Of a stretch of DNA of 64,000 nt, positions 16,442-24,221 are shown piece by piece. The DNA is from Dokdonella sp. (lineage in GTDB: Bacteria; Pseudomonadota; Gammaproteobacteria; Xanthomonadales; Rhodanobacteraceae). Positions within the stretch are counted from its first letter, which is position 1, and each line of letters begins with the position of its first letter. The stretch spans positions 1 to 64,000 of the forward strand of contig NZ_JAGIAG010000003.1 of the NCBI RefSeq assembly GCF_017744955.1. The letters are read 5' to 3'. A program made the position numbers and the translations under genes. A model generated the notes under the pieces. It saw nothing but the letters and a program-made list of their open reading frames with translations, ran no database searches and was not told where the DNA came from.

Positions 16442-19108
16442 TCAGCCGGCCGCTTCGACTCCGCCGCCGAGACGATCGAGCAGAAGGCCGCGCAATCGGG
16501 ATTGCGCGGTGCCGTCGAGAGGGCGGTCGTCCTCGTCGGTCAGCACGAAGAAGTCCTCGACGCGTTCGCCGAACGTCGCGATGCGCGCGTCGTGCACGCG
16601 CACGCGCGCATCGCGCAGCGCCTGCGCGACCTGCGCCAGCAAGCCGGGCCGGTCGCTGCACACCAGCGCGAGCTGGGTCGCCTCGCCGGTCGCGCTGAAC
16701 TCGATCTGCGGCGTGCGCTGGAAATGGCGCAGCCGCCGCGGCAGGCTGCGGCGGGCGACGCGCGCATCGAGGCGGTCGCCGGACAGCACGCGCGCCAGCG
16801 CGCTTTCCAGCTCTGCCGCGCGCGCGGCGCTCAGCGCGGCCGAGCTCGCGGCGTCGAGCACTTCGAACGTGTCGAACACCAGGCCGCGGCCGGAGGCGAG
16901 CAGGCGCGCGTCGACGACGTCGAGACCGCACCGGTCCAGCGTCGCGGCGATCGCGGCGAACAGGCCGTCGCGATCCGCCGCGCGTACGAACAGCTCGCTG
17001 CTGCCGCCGCGCGTCGAGCGCGCCTGCACCGTGACGACCAGATCCTGCGCGCCGGCGCGTTCGAGCGCCCGCGCCTGCCGCGCGATCTGCTCGGGGCGAT
17101 GGCGCAGGAAACTCGCTTCCGGAAAGCCCGACAGCACGGAGTCCGCGCGCGCCGCGTCGAGACCGGACTCGGCGAGCAGTTCCCGTGCACGCGTGCGGCA
17201 CGCTTCGGCGCGCACGCCGGCGTGCGGCGGACGGATCAGCCCTGCGCGCAGGGCGTAGCGCGCGGCGACGTAGAGGTCGGCGAGCAGGCGCGCCTTCCAT
17301 TCGTTCCACAGCTTCGGATTGGTGCCGGCGATGTCGGCGATCGTCAGCAGGTACAGATGATCCAGCCGCTCGGTGTCCTCGACCTGGCTGGCGAAGCGAT
17401 GCACGACCTCCGGATCGGTGATGTCCTGCCGCTGCGCCGTCACGCTCATCAGCAGATGCCAGCGCACCAGCCAGGCGACCAGGTCGACGTCCTCGCGCGG
17501 CAGGTCGAGCCGCGCGCCGAACGCGCGCGCGTCTTCCTCGCCGAGCACCGAATGATCACCGCCGCGGCCCTTGGCGACGTCGTGGAACAGCGCGGCCAGC
17601 AGCAGCAGCTCGGGTTTTTCCAGCGCCTCGAACGCCTGGCAGGCCAGCGGCAATTCCTCGCGCGCGGACGCGTCCGCGTAGCGCGCGACGTTGCGCAGCA
17701 CACGCAGCGTGTGCTCGTCGACGGTGTAGACGTGGAACAGGTCGTACTGCATGCGGCCGACGACGCGGCGGAACACCGGCAGGATCGCCGCGAGCACGCC
17801 GTGGCGATTCATCGCGGCGAGCGCCTCGACCGCCGGCGCGCCGCGCCGCAACAGCGCGAGGAACGCGGCGAGCACGTTGCGATCCTCGGCGAAGCCGCCG
17901 CGATGACGCGCCAGCGCCTGCTGCAGCAGGCGCATCGTCTGCGCCGACAGGCCGCGCAGTTCCGGATGATCGAGCAGCAGCGCGAACGCATCGACCATCG
18001 TGCGCGGCCGGCGCAGGAACAGGCCGGCGTCGCGCAGCTCCAGCCGCGGGCCGAGCGCGACGAAGCCTTCGTCGAGCACGCGCGGCTCGCCGGACGCCGG
18101 CTCGAGCAGTTCCGCGCAGCGCTCCTTGAACTGCACGCACAACCGCTCCGCCACCGTTGCCGCGCGGTAGTAACGCTGCATGAACTGCTCGACGGCGAGA
18201 TTCTTCTCGTGCTCGTCGGCATAGCCGAGATCGGCGGCGAGACGGCGCTGATGGTCGAACAGCAGGCGTTCCTCGGGCCGCCCGGCGGCCAGATGCAGCG
18301 CGTAGCGGTAGCGCCACAGCGTCGCTTCCGAGCGCTCCAGCGCGGCGCGCTCGGTCGCGTCGAGCAGGCCGTGCTCGACCATCGCGGCGAAATCGCCGGC
18401 GCCGGCGACGCGCCGGCCGAGCCAGCGCATCAGATCCAGCGTGCGCAGCCCCCCCGGGCCGTCCTTCAGGTTCGGCTCCAGGTTGTAGGCGGTGTCGTCG
18501 AAGCGTGCGTAGCGCGCGCGCTGCTCGTCGCGCTTGGCGAGGAAGAATTCGGCCGGCGGCCACAGCGCCGGATCGTCGACGATGCCGCGCAACGCGGCGA
18601 GCAGGGTTTCGTCGCCGGCGAGCAGGTGCGCATCGAGCAGCGTGGTGAACACGGTGACGTCGGCGGCGGCGAGTTCGCGGCATTGCGCGGGCGTGCGCAC
18701 CGCGTGGCCGGGCTTCAGACCGAGATCCCACAGGCAGGTGAAGAAGGCCTCGAGCGCGCGCGCCTGGCGCGCTGCCGCGTCCGGCTGGACCAGCGCGAGC
18801 AGATCGACGTCGGAATGCGGAAACAGCACGCCGCGACCGAAGCCGCCGACCGCGAACAAGGCGCAGTCGGCGGCGTCGCCGACACAGGACCGCCAGACGT
18901 GCGCGACCACGCTCTCGATCGCGCCCGCGCGCCGGCGCACCAGATCGCGCGCGTCGGCGCCGCCATGGAACGCCTGGGCGAGTGCGCGATCGACGTCGCC
19001 GAGCACCTGGCGCAGCGCCAGCCGCGCCTCGGCCGACACGCCGCTGCGCGGCATCGCCGGCGGCAGGCGCGGCAATGGCGGCAGTGCGCTGGGGGGATTG
19101 GAGGGCAT
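16442..19108 (-). CDS. glnD: [Protein-PII] uridylyltransferase/uridylyl-removing enzyme
   Basis: About 888 residues from the ATG at 19108, which has AGGG close upstream; an ATG 9 codons earlier is also possible. GlnD senses glutamine and modifies PII. Visible parts are the nucleotidyltransferase motif VGGFGRGVLFPHSDVDL (about 87-103), the central HD hydrolase motif LFHDVAKGRGGDHS (around residue 508), and two C-terminal ACT domains (for example DRDGLFAAIAATLDRCGLDV and SDRPGLLAQVAQALRDA). The gene lies just downstream of map, an order shared with many gammaproteobacteria, separated from it by a dispersed inverted repeat. Confidence 0.96.
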   Translation of the reverse strand: MPSNPPSALPPLPRLPPAMPRSGVSAEARLALRQVLGDVDRALAQAFHGGADARDLVRRRAGAIESVVAHVWRSCVGDAADCALFAVGGFGRGVLFPHSDVDLLALVQPDAAARQARALEAFFTCLWDLGLKPGHAVRTPAQCRELAAADVTVFTTLLDAHLLAGDETLLAALRGIVDDPALWPPAEFFLAKRDEQRARYARFDDTAYNLEPNLKDGPGGLRTLDLMRWLGRRVAGAGDFAAMVEHGLLDATERAALERSEATLWRYRYALHLAAGRPEERLLFDHQRRLAADLGYADEHEKNLAVEQFMQRYYRAATVAERLCVQFKERCAELLEPASGEPRVLDEGFVALGPRLELRDAGLFLRRPRTMVDAFALLLDHPELRGLSAQTMRLLQQALARHRGGFAEDRNVLAAFLALLRRGAPAVEALAAMNRHGVLAAILPVFRRVVGRMQYDLFHVYTVDEHTLRVLRNVARYADASAREELPLACQAFEALEKPELLLLAALFHDVAKGRGGDHSVLGEEDARAFGARLDLPREDVDLVAWLVRWHLLMSVTAQRQDITDPEVVHRFASQVEDTERLDHLYLLTIADIAGTNPKLWNEWKARLLADLYVAARYALRAGLIRPPHAGVRAEACRTRARELLAESGLDAARADSVLSGFPEASFLRHRPEQIARQARALERAGAQDLVVTVQARSTRGGSSELFVRAADRDGLFAAIAATLDRCGLDVVDARLLASGRGLVFDTFEVLDAASSAALSAARAAELESALARVLSGDRLDARVARRSLPRRLRHFQRTPQIEFSATGEATQLALVCSDRPGLLAQVAQALRDARVRVHDARIATFGERVEDFFVLTDEDDRPLDGTAQSRLRGLLLDRLGGGVEAAG

Positions 19109-19165
19109 GCGCCCTACTCTAGCGGTCCCGCTCATCGAGTGGATGCGGGGGTTTCAGGAAAGCGG

Positions 19166-19224
19166 CTCTCGCGGAGACGCGGAGGGAAGAAGCTTTTCTC
19201 CGCGATCTCCGCGTCTCTGCGAGA
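19166..19224. repeat. Dispersed intergenic inverted repeat, copy 2
   Basis: The left arm CTCTCGCGGAGACGCGGAG (19166-19184) and right arm TCTCCGCGTCTCTGCGAG (19206-19223) are near-perfect inverted complements around an AGAAGC centre. Same family as 6345-6436 and 62997-63079. It fills the gap between map and glnD and may act as a hairpin in their transcript. Confidence 0.85.
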
Positions 19225-19255
19225 AATCCGCTTCGAACAATGCGGCCCGGCGAGA

Positions 19256-20023
19256 TCAGGCGGCGCTGGGCCAAGGTGTCAGGATCTCGTAGCCGTCGTC
19301 GGTCACCGCGATCGTGTGCTCCCACTGCGCCGACAGCGAGTGGTCCTTGGTCACCACGGTCCAGCCGTCCGGCAGCAGCCGCGTCTGCGGCTTGCCGGCG
19401 TTGACCATCGGCTCGATCGTGAAGGTCATGCCCTTCTGCAGCTTGAGACCGGCGCCGGCCTGGCCGTAGTGCAGCACCTGCGGGTCTTCGTGGTAGATCT
19501 GGCCGATGCCGTGGCCGCAGTACTCGCGCACGATCGAGAAGCCCTGCGCCTCGGCGTGCTTCTGGATCGCGTGGCCGATGTCGCCCAGCGTCGCGCCGGG
19601 GCGCACCTGGGCGATGCCGATCAGCATCGCTTCGCGCGTGGTGTCGACCAGGCGCTTGGCCAGCACCGACGGCGTGCCGACGAAGTACATGCGGCTGGTG
19701 TCGCCGTGCCAGCCGTCCTTGATCACGGTGACGTCGATGTTGACGATGTCGCCGTCCTTGAGGACCTTGCCCGGATTGGGGATGCCGTGGCAGATCACAT
19801 GGTTGACCGACGTGCATAGCGTCTTCGGGAAGCCCTTGTAGCCGACGTTGGCCGGAATCGCCTTCTGCACATTGACGATGTGCTCGTAGGCGAGGCGGTC
19901 CAACTGCTCGGTGCTGACGCCGGGCTTGACGTGCGGCACCAGCATCTCCAACACCTCGGCGGCCAGACGGCCGGCGACGCGCATCTTCTCGATCTGATCC
20001 GGATTTTTTACGGTGACGGCCAT
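19256..20023 (-). CDS. map: Methionine aminopeptidase, type I
   Basis: A protein of 255 residues that removes the initiator Met from nascent proteins. Typical type I features are the start MAVTVKNPDQIEKMRVAG, CHGIPNPGKVLKDGDIVNID, the metal-binding aspartates of DVTVIKDGWHGDTSRMY, GHGIGQIYHEDP with the metal His, FTIEPM, and QWEHTIAVTDDG with the final Glu and His. The start at 20023 fits the family; the 14 upstream codons in frame do not. It is divergent from rpsB with a 364-base shared upstream region. Confidence 0.97.
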   Translation of the reverse strand: MAVTVKNPDQIEKMRVAGRLAAEVLEMLVPHVKPGVSTEQLDRLAYEHIVNVQKAIPANVGYKGFPKTLCTSVNHVICHGIPNPGKVLKDGDIVNIDVTVIKDGWHGDTSRMYFVGTPSVLAKRLVDTTREAMLIGIAQVRPGATLGDIGHAIQKHAEAQGFSIVREYCGHGIGQIYHEDPQVLHYGQAGAGLKLQKGMTFTIEPMVNAGKPQTRLLPDGWTVVTKDHSLSAQWEHTIAVTDDGYEILTPWPSAA

Positions 20024-20067
20024 GTTCCCTCGAAAACCTGACTGTGGCGCGGACGCCCCACACAAGC

Positions 20068-20073
20068 TACAAT
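20068..20073 (+). promoter_or_regulatory. Candidate -10 box (TACAAT) for rpsB
   Basis: TACAAT matches the sigma-70 -10 consensus in 5 of 6 positions and lies in a locally AT-rich patch of the map-rpsB intergenic region. No good -35 hexamer sits at the expected distance, so the assignment is tentative. Confidence 0.35.
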
Positions 20074-20300
20074 CTTACGATTCCACGCCCCGACTTTCGT
20101 AAGTCGTTGACGCGGAACGCAAGATGCGGTCGCGCGGGCAACCCGCAAGGCCGCGACGGTCGAGAATCCGGCACCCGCCGGGTTCCAGGACCGAATCCGC
20201 ACACGCATCGTCACCGCGTTCGGGGTGCTCCTCAAGAGCCTAGGCTCGCCGGAGTCGCACGCGGCGGATGCGTGGAGGTCTCAACCCCGGAGCTGTATGC

Positions 20301-20341
20301 AAGTCCCGCGCAAGAGCCCGCACACCCGTGTGCGGACTTTT
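20301..20341 (+). promoter_or_regulatory. Structured element in the rpsB leader (terminator-like hairpin)
   Basis: CCGCACAC (20318-20325) and GTGTGCGG (20328-20335) form a perfect stem, followed by ACTTTT, which resembles an intrinsic terminator 47 bases before the rpsB ATG. An outer pairing AAGTC (20301-20305) with GACTT (20335-20339) is also possible and partly competes. Gammaproteobacterial rpsB mRNAs are known to be autoregulated by S2 through a leader structure; equivalence here is inference. Confidence 0.5.
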
Positions 20342-20387
20342 CATGGAAGGACCTGCTGCAACTCCCTCTCATGAAGGAATACCTGCA

Positions 20388-21284
20388 ATGCCCCAAGTCA
20401 CCATGCGCCAGATGCTCGAAGCCGGCGTGCATTTCGGTCATCAGACCCGCTACTGGAATCCCCGCATGGCGCCGTACATCTTCGGCGCGCGCGGCAAGAT
20501 CCACATCATCAACCTCGAAAAGACCCTGCCGCTGTTCACCGACGCGATGAACTTCATCTCGGGTCTGGCGCAGAAGCGCGGCACGATCCTGTTCGTCGGC
20601 ACCAAGCGCTCCGCGCGCGAGGCGATCAAGGAAGAAGCGGCCCGCTGCGGCATGCCGTACATCAGCCAGCGCTGGCTCGGCGGCATGCTGACCAACTTCC
20701 GCACCGTCAAGGGTTCGGTCGCGCGCCTGAAGGAAATCGAGGCGATGTCGACCGACGGCCGCTTCGAGCGCCTGGTCAAGCACGAAGTGCTCGGCCTCGT
20801 GCGCGAGAAGGAAAAGCTCGAGAAGTCGCTCGGCGGCATCAAGGACATGAACCGCCTGCCGGACGCGCTGTTCGTGATCGACATCGGCCACGAGGACATC
20901 GCGGTCAAGGAAGCCAAGAAGCTCGGCATCCCGGTCATCGCCGTGGTCGACACCAACTACGACCCGGCCCTGGTCGACTACGCCATCCCGGGCAACGACG
21001 ACGCGATCCGCGCCGTGCAGCTGTACGCCGCCGCCGCCGCCGACGCGGTGCTGGAAGGCAAGGCCGCCGCGCCGGCGATCGTCGCCAGCGAGAAGGACGA
21101 CTTCGTCGAGCTCGACGCCGAAGGCAACCCGGTCACGAAGAAGGAATCGCGCGAGCGCGACGACCGCCGCAAGCCGGGTCCGCGCAAGCCGGGCGGCGAC
21201 CGCCGTCCGCCGTCGAACCGCCGCGGTCCGGCCCCGCGCGATCGCGCGCCGAAGGCCGACGCCGACTCGCCGGCTGCCGAGTAA
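20388..21284 (+). CDS. rpsB: 30S ribosomal protein S2
   Basis: A protein of 298 residues. Family landmarks include [57 protein letters not shown] and [12 protein letters not shown]. The Shine-Dalgarno AAGGA lies 10 bases before the ATG. The protein is about 55 residues longer than Escherichia coli S2. The extra C-terminal tail (about 245-298) is rich in Arg, Pro, Lys and Asp ([18 protein letters not shown]) and predicted to be disordered. It is followed by tsf as usual. Confidence 0.98.
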   Translation: MPQVTMRQMLEAGVHFGHQTRYWNPRMAPYIFGARGKIHIINLEKTLPLFTDAMNFISGLAQKRGTILFVGTKRSAREAIKEEAARCGMPYISQRWLGGMLTNFRTVKGSVARLKEIEAMSTDGRFERLVKHEVLGLVREKEKLEKSLGGIKDMNRLPDALFVIDIGHEDIAVKEAKKLGIPVIAVVDTNYDPALVDYAIPGNDDAIRAVQLYAAAAADAVLEGKAAAPAIVASEKDDFVELDAEGNPVTKKESRERDDRRKPGPRKPGGDRRPPSNRRGPAPRDRAPKADADSPAAE

Positions 21285-21291
21285 TCGTCAT

Positions 21292-21318
21292 CTCCGGGCC
21301 GCATGATGCGGCCCGGAG
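21292..21318 (+). terminator. Perfect hairpin between rpsB and tsf
   Basis: The 27-base palindrome pairs CTCCGGGCCGCAT with ATGCGGCCCGGAG, beginning 8 bases after the rpsB stop. No T-tract follows. Escherichia coli has a partial terminator between these genes; this hairpin could similarly set the S2 to EF-Ts ratio. Confidence 0.6.
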
Positions 21319-21347
21319 GACGCGACCGGCTTCAAGCAACCCATCCG

Positions 21348-21452
21348 TCGTCGTCCCGACGAGACGCTTTTCGGCAGCCGAAGGGCGGATCGGGACGGAA
21401 TCCGGCTTCCGACGCAGGAAACCCCGGGTTCCGGCCTTCGCCGGGACGACGA
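21348..21452. repeat. Palindromic intergenic element of about 105 bases between rpsB and tsf
   Basis: Terminal inverted repeats TCGTCGTCCCG (21348-21358) and CGGGACGACGA (21442-21452) enclose further partly complementary sequence (GAATCCGG / CCGGGTTCCGG region, and TTCGCCGGGACGACG). The arms recall REP-like elements of Lysobacterales genomes (GTCGTCCCGGCGAAGGCC type, from memory). It sits inside the rpsB-tsf transcript. Confidence 0.6.
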
Positions 21453-21501
21453 GTCTTGTGAATCGAGCGGCGCCGCGCGCCGCTCCCGCATGAGGTACCC
21501 C

Positions 21502-22377
21502 ATGGAAATCACCGCATCACTGGTCAAGGAACTGCGCGAGCGCACCGGCGCCGGCATGATGGAGTGCAAGAAGGCACTCACCGAGAACAACGGCGACATC
21601 GACGCCGCTGCCGAGTGGCTGCGCAAGCAGGGTCTGGCCAAGGCCGACAAGAAGGCCAGCCGCGTCGCCGCCGAAGGCAAGATCATCTCCGCGCAGGACG
21701 GCGGCAAGGCCGTGCTGGTGGAGATCAACTCCGAAACCGATTTCGTCGCCAACGACGACAACTTCAAGGCGTTCGCCGACGCCGTCGCCAAGGCCGCGCT
21801 GGCCTCGGGCGCCGCCGACGCCGAAGCGCTGAAGACGGCCAAGCTCGCCTCCGGTGAGACCGTCGAGGAAGCCCGCGCCTCCGTCATCGCCAAGGTCGGC
21901 GAGAACGTGCAGGTGCGCCGCCTGGTGCGCATCGACAGCGGCAACAACGTCGCCGCCTACGTGCACGGCGGCCGCATCGGCGTGCTGGTCGAAGTCAAGG
22001 GCGGCGACGCCGACTTCGCGCGCGGCGTCGCGATGCACATCGCGGCGATGAATCCGCCGTACAACAAAGCGGCCGACGTTCCTGCCGACTTCGTCGCCAA
22101 GGAAAAGGAAATCGAGCTGGCCAAGATGAGCGAGAAGGACAAGGCCAAGCCGGCCGAGATCCTCGAGAAGATCATCGGCGGCAAGATCGCCAAGATCGTC
22201 AACGAGAACACGCTCTACGGCCAGCCCTACGTGCTCGACACCGACAAGACCGTCGAAGCCGCGGCCAAGGCCGCCGGCGCCGACGTGGTCGGCTTCCAGC
22301 GCCTCGCCGTCGGCGAGGGCATCGAGAAGGTGGTCGAGGACTACGCCGCCGAAGTCGCCAAGGCGATGCAGGTCTGA
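21502..22377 (+). CDS. tsf: Translation elongation factor EF-Ts
   Basis: A protein of 291 residues; it exchanges GDP for GTP on EF-Tu. The N-terminal UBA-like segment with [16 protein letters not shown], the EF-Tu contact SETDFVAND, the conserved [13 protein letters not shown] and QPYVLD are all present. Start [18 protein letters not shown] is the standard N-terminus; an in-frame ATG 4 codons earlier is unlikely. It ends the rpsB-tsf unit and is followed by two hairpins, the second an intrinsic terminator. Confidence 0.98.
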   Translation: MEITASLVKELRERTGAGMMECKKALTENNGDIDAAAEWLRKQGLAKADKKASRVAAEGKIISAQDGGKAVLVEINSETDFVANDDNFKAFADAVAKAALASGAADAEALKTAKLASGETVEEARASVIAKVGENVQVRRLVRIDSGNNVAAYVHGGRIGVLVEVKGGDADFARGVAMHIAAMNPPYNKAADVPADFVAKEKEIELAKMSEKDKAKPAEILEKIIGGKIAKIVNENTLYGQPYVLDTDKTVEAAAKAAGADVVGFQRLAVGEGIEKVVEDYAAEVAKAMQV

Positions 22378-22412
22378 GAGGAAGCTTCTGCGATCGTCCT
22401 CGATCGCGGACC

Positions 22413-22439
22413 GACGAGCGGCCCCCGTGGCCGCTCGTC
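22413..22439 (+). other. Hairpin downstream of tsf
   Basis: GACGAGCGGCC (22413-22423) and GGCCGCTCGTC (22429-22439) form a perfect 11-base-pair stem with loop CCCGT, 35 bases after tsf and just before the intrinsic terminator. Confidence 0.6.
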
Positions 22440-22448
22440 TCGATTCGA

Positions 22449-22476
22449 AGCCCGCGGCCATCCGCGGGCTTTTTTG
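22449..22476 (+). terminator. Rho-independent terminator of rpsB-tsf
   Basis: AGCCCGCGG - CCAT - CCGCGGGCT forms a perfect 9-base-pair stem followed directly by a run of T (22470-22475). This is the clearest intrinsic terminator in the window and separates tsf from the accessory sigma factor gene. Confidence 0.92.
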
Positions 22477-22528
22477 TTGCGCGCGCTTCTGTCACCTTTT
22501 CCGTCGACCGCGCCACTTGTGCGTCACC

Positions 22529-24151
22529 ATGCACATGACCGCACGCCCATTCGACACGCGCAGCGACGACGCGGCGCTCGTCGCGCAGAGCCTGGCCGGC
22601 AGCCGTGACGCGTTCGCGCACATCGTCGCGCGCTACCAGTCATTGATCTGCTCGATCGGCTACAGCGCGACCGGCAACCTCAGCCAGAGCGAGGACCTGG
22701 CGCAGGAAACCTTCATCAGCGCCTGGAGGCAGCTGCGCGACCTGCGCGATCCCGGCAGCCTGCGCGCCTGGCTTTGCGGCATCGCGCGCCACGTCTCGCA
22801 GAACACGCGCCGTCGCGACGGCCGCGAACCCAGCCATGCGGCCGAGCCGATCGAAGCGACGCTCGACGCACCGGCGGCGGCTCCGCTGCCGCACGAACAG
22901 GCGATCAGCGACGAGGAGCAGGCGATCCTGTGGCGCTCGATCGCCCACATCCCGCCGATCTACCGCGAGCCGCTGGTGCTGTTCTATCGCGAGCAGCAAT
23001 CGATCGAAGCCGTCGGCGCCGCGCTGAATCTGAGCGAAGAAGCCGTCAAGCAGCGCCTTTCGCGCGGACGCAGGTTGCTGCAGGAGCAGATCGCGAATTT
23101 CGTCGAAGGCGCGCTCGCGCGCAGCGCACCGAGCACCGCCTTCACGCTCGCCGTCGTCGCCGCCTTACCCGCCACGAGCACCTCCGTTGCGGCCGCGGCG
23201 ATCGGCGCGACCGCGACCCAGGGCAGCCTGCTGACCAAATGGGCCGGCTTCGCCGCGCTGTTCCAGACACTGTCCGGCCTGCTGTTCGGCTTCGCCGGCA
23301 GCTACCTCGGCTACCGCATGGGCCTGGAGGCGACGCGCACGCCGCGCGAGCGCGCCCTGCTGCGCCGACAGATGCGCGACATCGCGTTCGGCCTCGCCTT
23401 CTTCCTGCCGGCCTTGTTCGCCTTCACGTTCGCAGGGCCGTTCTGGGCCGCGTACCCGCGGCTCTTTCTCGTCGCCGCGATCGCACTGCCGCTGACGTTC
23501 GGAGCGTGGATCGTGCGCACGATCGTCGTCTCGACGCGCGCCACGGCGCGGCTGCGCGAAGCCGAACGCGCCGCGCATCCGGAGCTGTTCGCGGACGGCG
23601 ACGCATCCGCCGCGCGCGGCTTCAGCGAGTACCGCAGCAAGGCCTCGCTGTTCGGCCTGCCGCTGCTGCACGTCCAATTCGGCGTGCCGCCGCGCGGCGC
23701 GGGGCCCGCCTGCGGCTGGATCGCGATCGGGCCTGCGCGTGCCGTCGGCGTCCTGTACGCGATGGGCCCGACGAGCTGCGGCGTCATCAGCGTCGGCGCG
23801 ATTTCCGTCGGCGTCGTCTCGATCGGCTCGGTCAGCGTCGGGATCGTCTCGCTGGCGACCATCGCGGTCGGCTGGTTCGCGCTCGGCGGCATCGCGCTCG
23901 GCGACTACGCTCTGGGCGGATTCGCCGCCGCGTGGAGCGCCGCCGCCGGCGGACTGGCCGTCGCGCACGAGATCGCCGGCGGCGGTTTCGCGATCGCCGC
24001 GCATGCGAACGACGTCGTCGCGGGCGAATTCTTCCGCCGATACCGCTTCGACCAGCTCCTGAACCTGGGGCTCGCCGCGATCGTGCTGCTGATGGGCGTG
24101 CCGGGAATCGCGTACGTCCGCACCCTGCGCAAGCGGCGCCCGTCGAACTGA
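22529..24151 (+). CDS. ECF sigma factor fused to a membrane domain with Gly pentapeptide repeats
   Basis: A protein of 540 residues. Residues about 14-190 are an ECF sigma factor: region 2 (AFAHIVARYQSLICSIGYSATG, SEDLAQETFISAWRQL) and region 4 (PPIYREPLVLFYREQQSIEAVGAALNLSEEAVKQRLSRGRRLL). The rest is atypical: a hydrophobic stretch at 203-228, membrane helices at about 240-262, 285-303 and 311-335, and about 15 alternating hydrophobic-Gly repeats at 396-465 with period five (VGAIS VGVVS IGSVS and so on), then a last helix (512-530). It may combine sigma factor, anchor and sensor in one chain. No Shine-Dalgarno is visible; Met at 22529 or 22535 fits. The acyltransferase gene follows 70 bases later. 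Confidence 0.88.
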   Translation: MHMTARPFDTRSDDAALVAQSLAGSRDAFAHIVARYQSLICSIGYSATGNLSQSEDLAQETFISAWRQLRDLRDPGSLRAWLCGIARHVSQNTRRRDGREPSHAAEPIEATLDAPAAAPLPHEQAISDEEQAILWRSIAHIPPIYREPLVLFYREQQSIEAVGAALNLSEEAVKQRLSRGRRLLQEQIANFVEGALARSAPSTAFTLAVVAALPATSTSVAAAAIGATATQGSLLTKWAGFAALFQTLSGLLFGFAGSYLGYRMGLEATRTPRERALLRRQMRDIAFGLAFFLPALFAFTFAGPFWAAYPRLFLVAAIALPLTFGAWIVRTIVVSTRATARLREAERAAHPELFADGDASAARGFSEYRSKASLFGLPLLHVQFGVPPRGAGPACGWIAIGPARAVGVLYAMGPTSCGVISVGAISVGVVSIGSVSVGIVSLATIAVGWFALGGIALGDYALGGFAAAWSAAAGGLAVAHEIAGGGFAIAAHANDVVAGEFFRRYRFDQLLNLGLAAIVLLMGVPGIAYVRTLRKRRPSN

Positions 24152-24221
24152 AGCCGCGACGGCGCGCGTCCGTCGCCCCACCCGTTTCCTTCCACCGAAC
24201 TCGACGACGAGAGCCACGACC

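Larger units (their letters stand above)
20024..20387. other. Divergent intergenic region between map and rpsB, 364 bases
   Basis: No gene seen. It holds the presumed rpsB promoter near 20068 and a long rpsB leader (about 300 bases if transcription starts near 20080) with a terminator-like hairpin at 20318-20341. No clear map promoter was recognised. Confidence 0.6.

Noticed and set aside
16502..19819. A plus-strand open frame of about 1100 codons
   Set aside because: It lies antisense to glnD and part of map, both unmistakable, and its product has no domain or normal composition.
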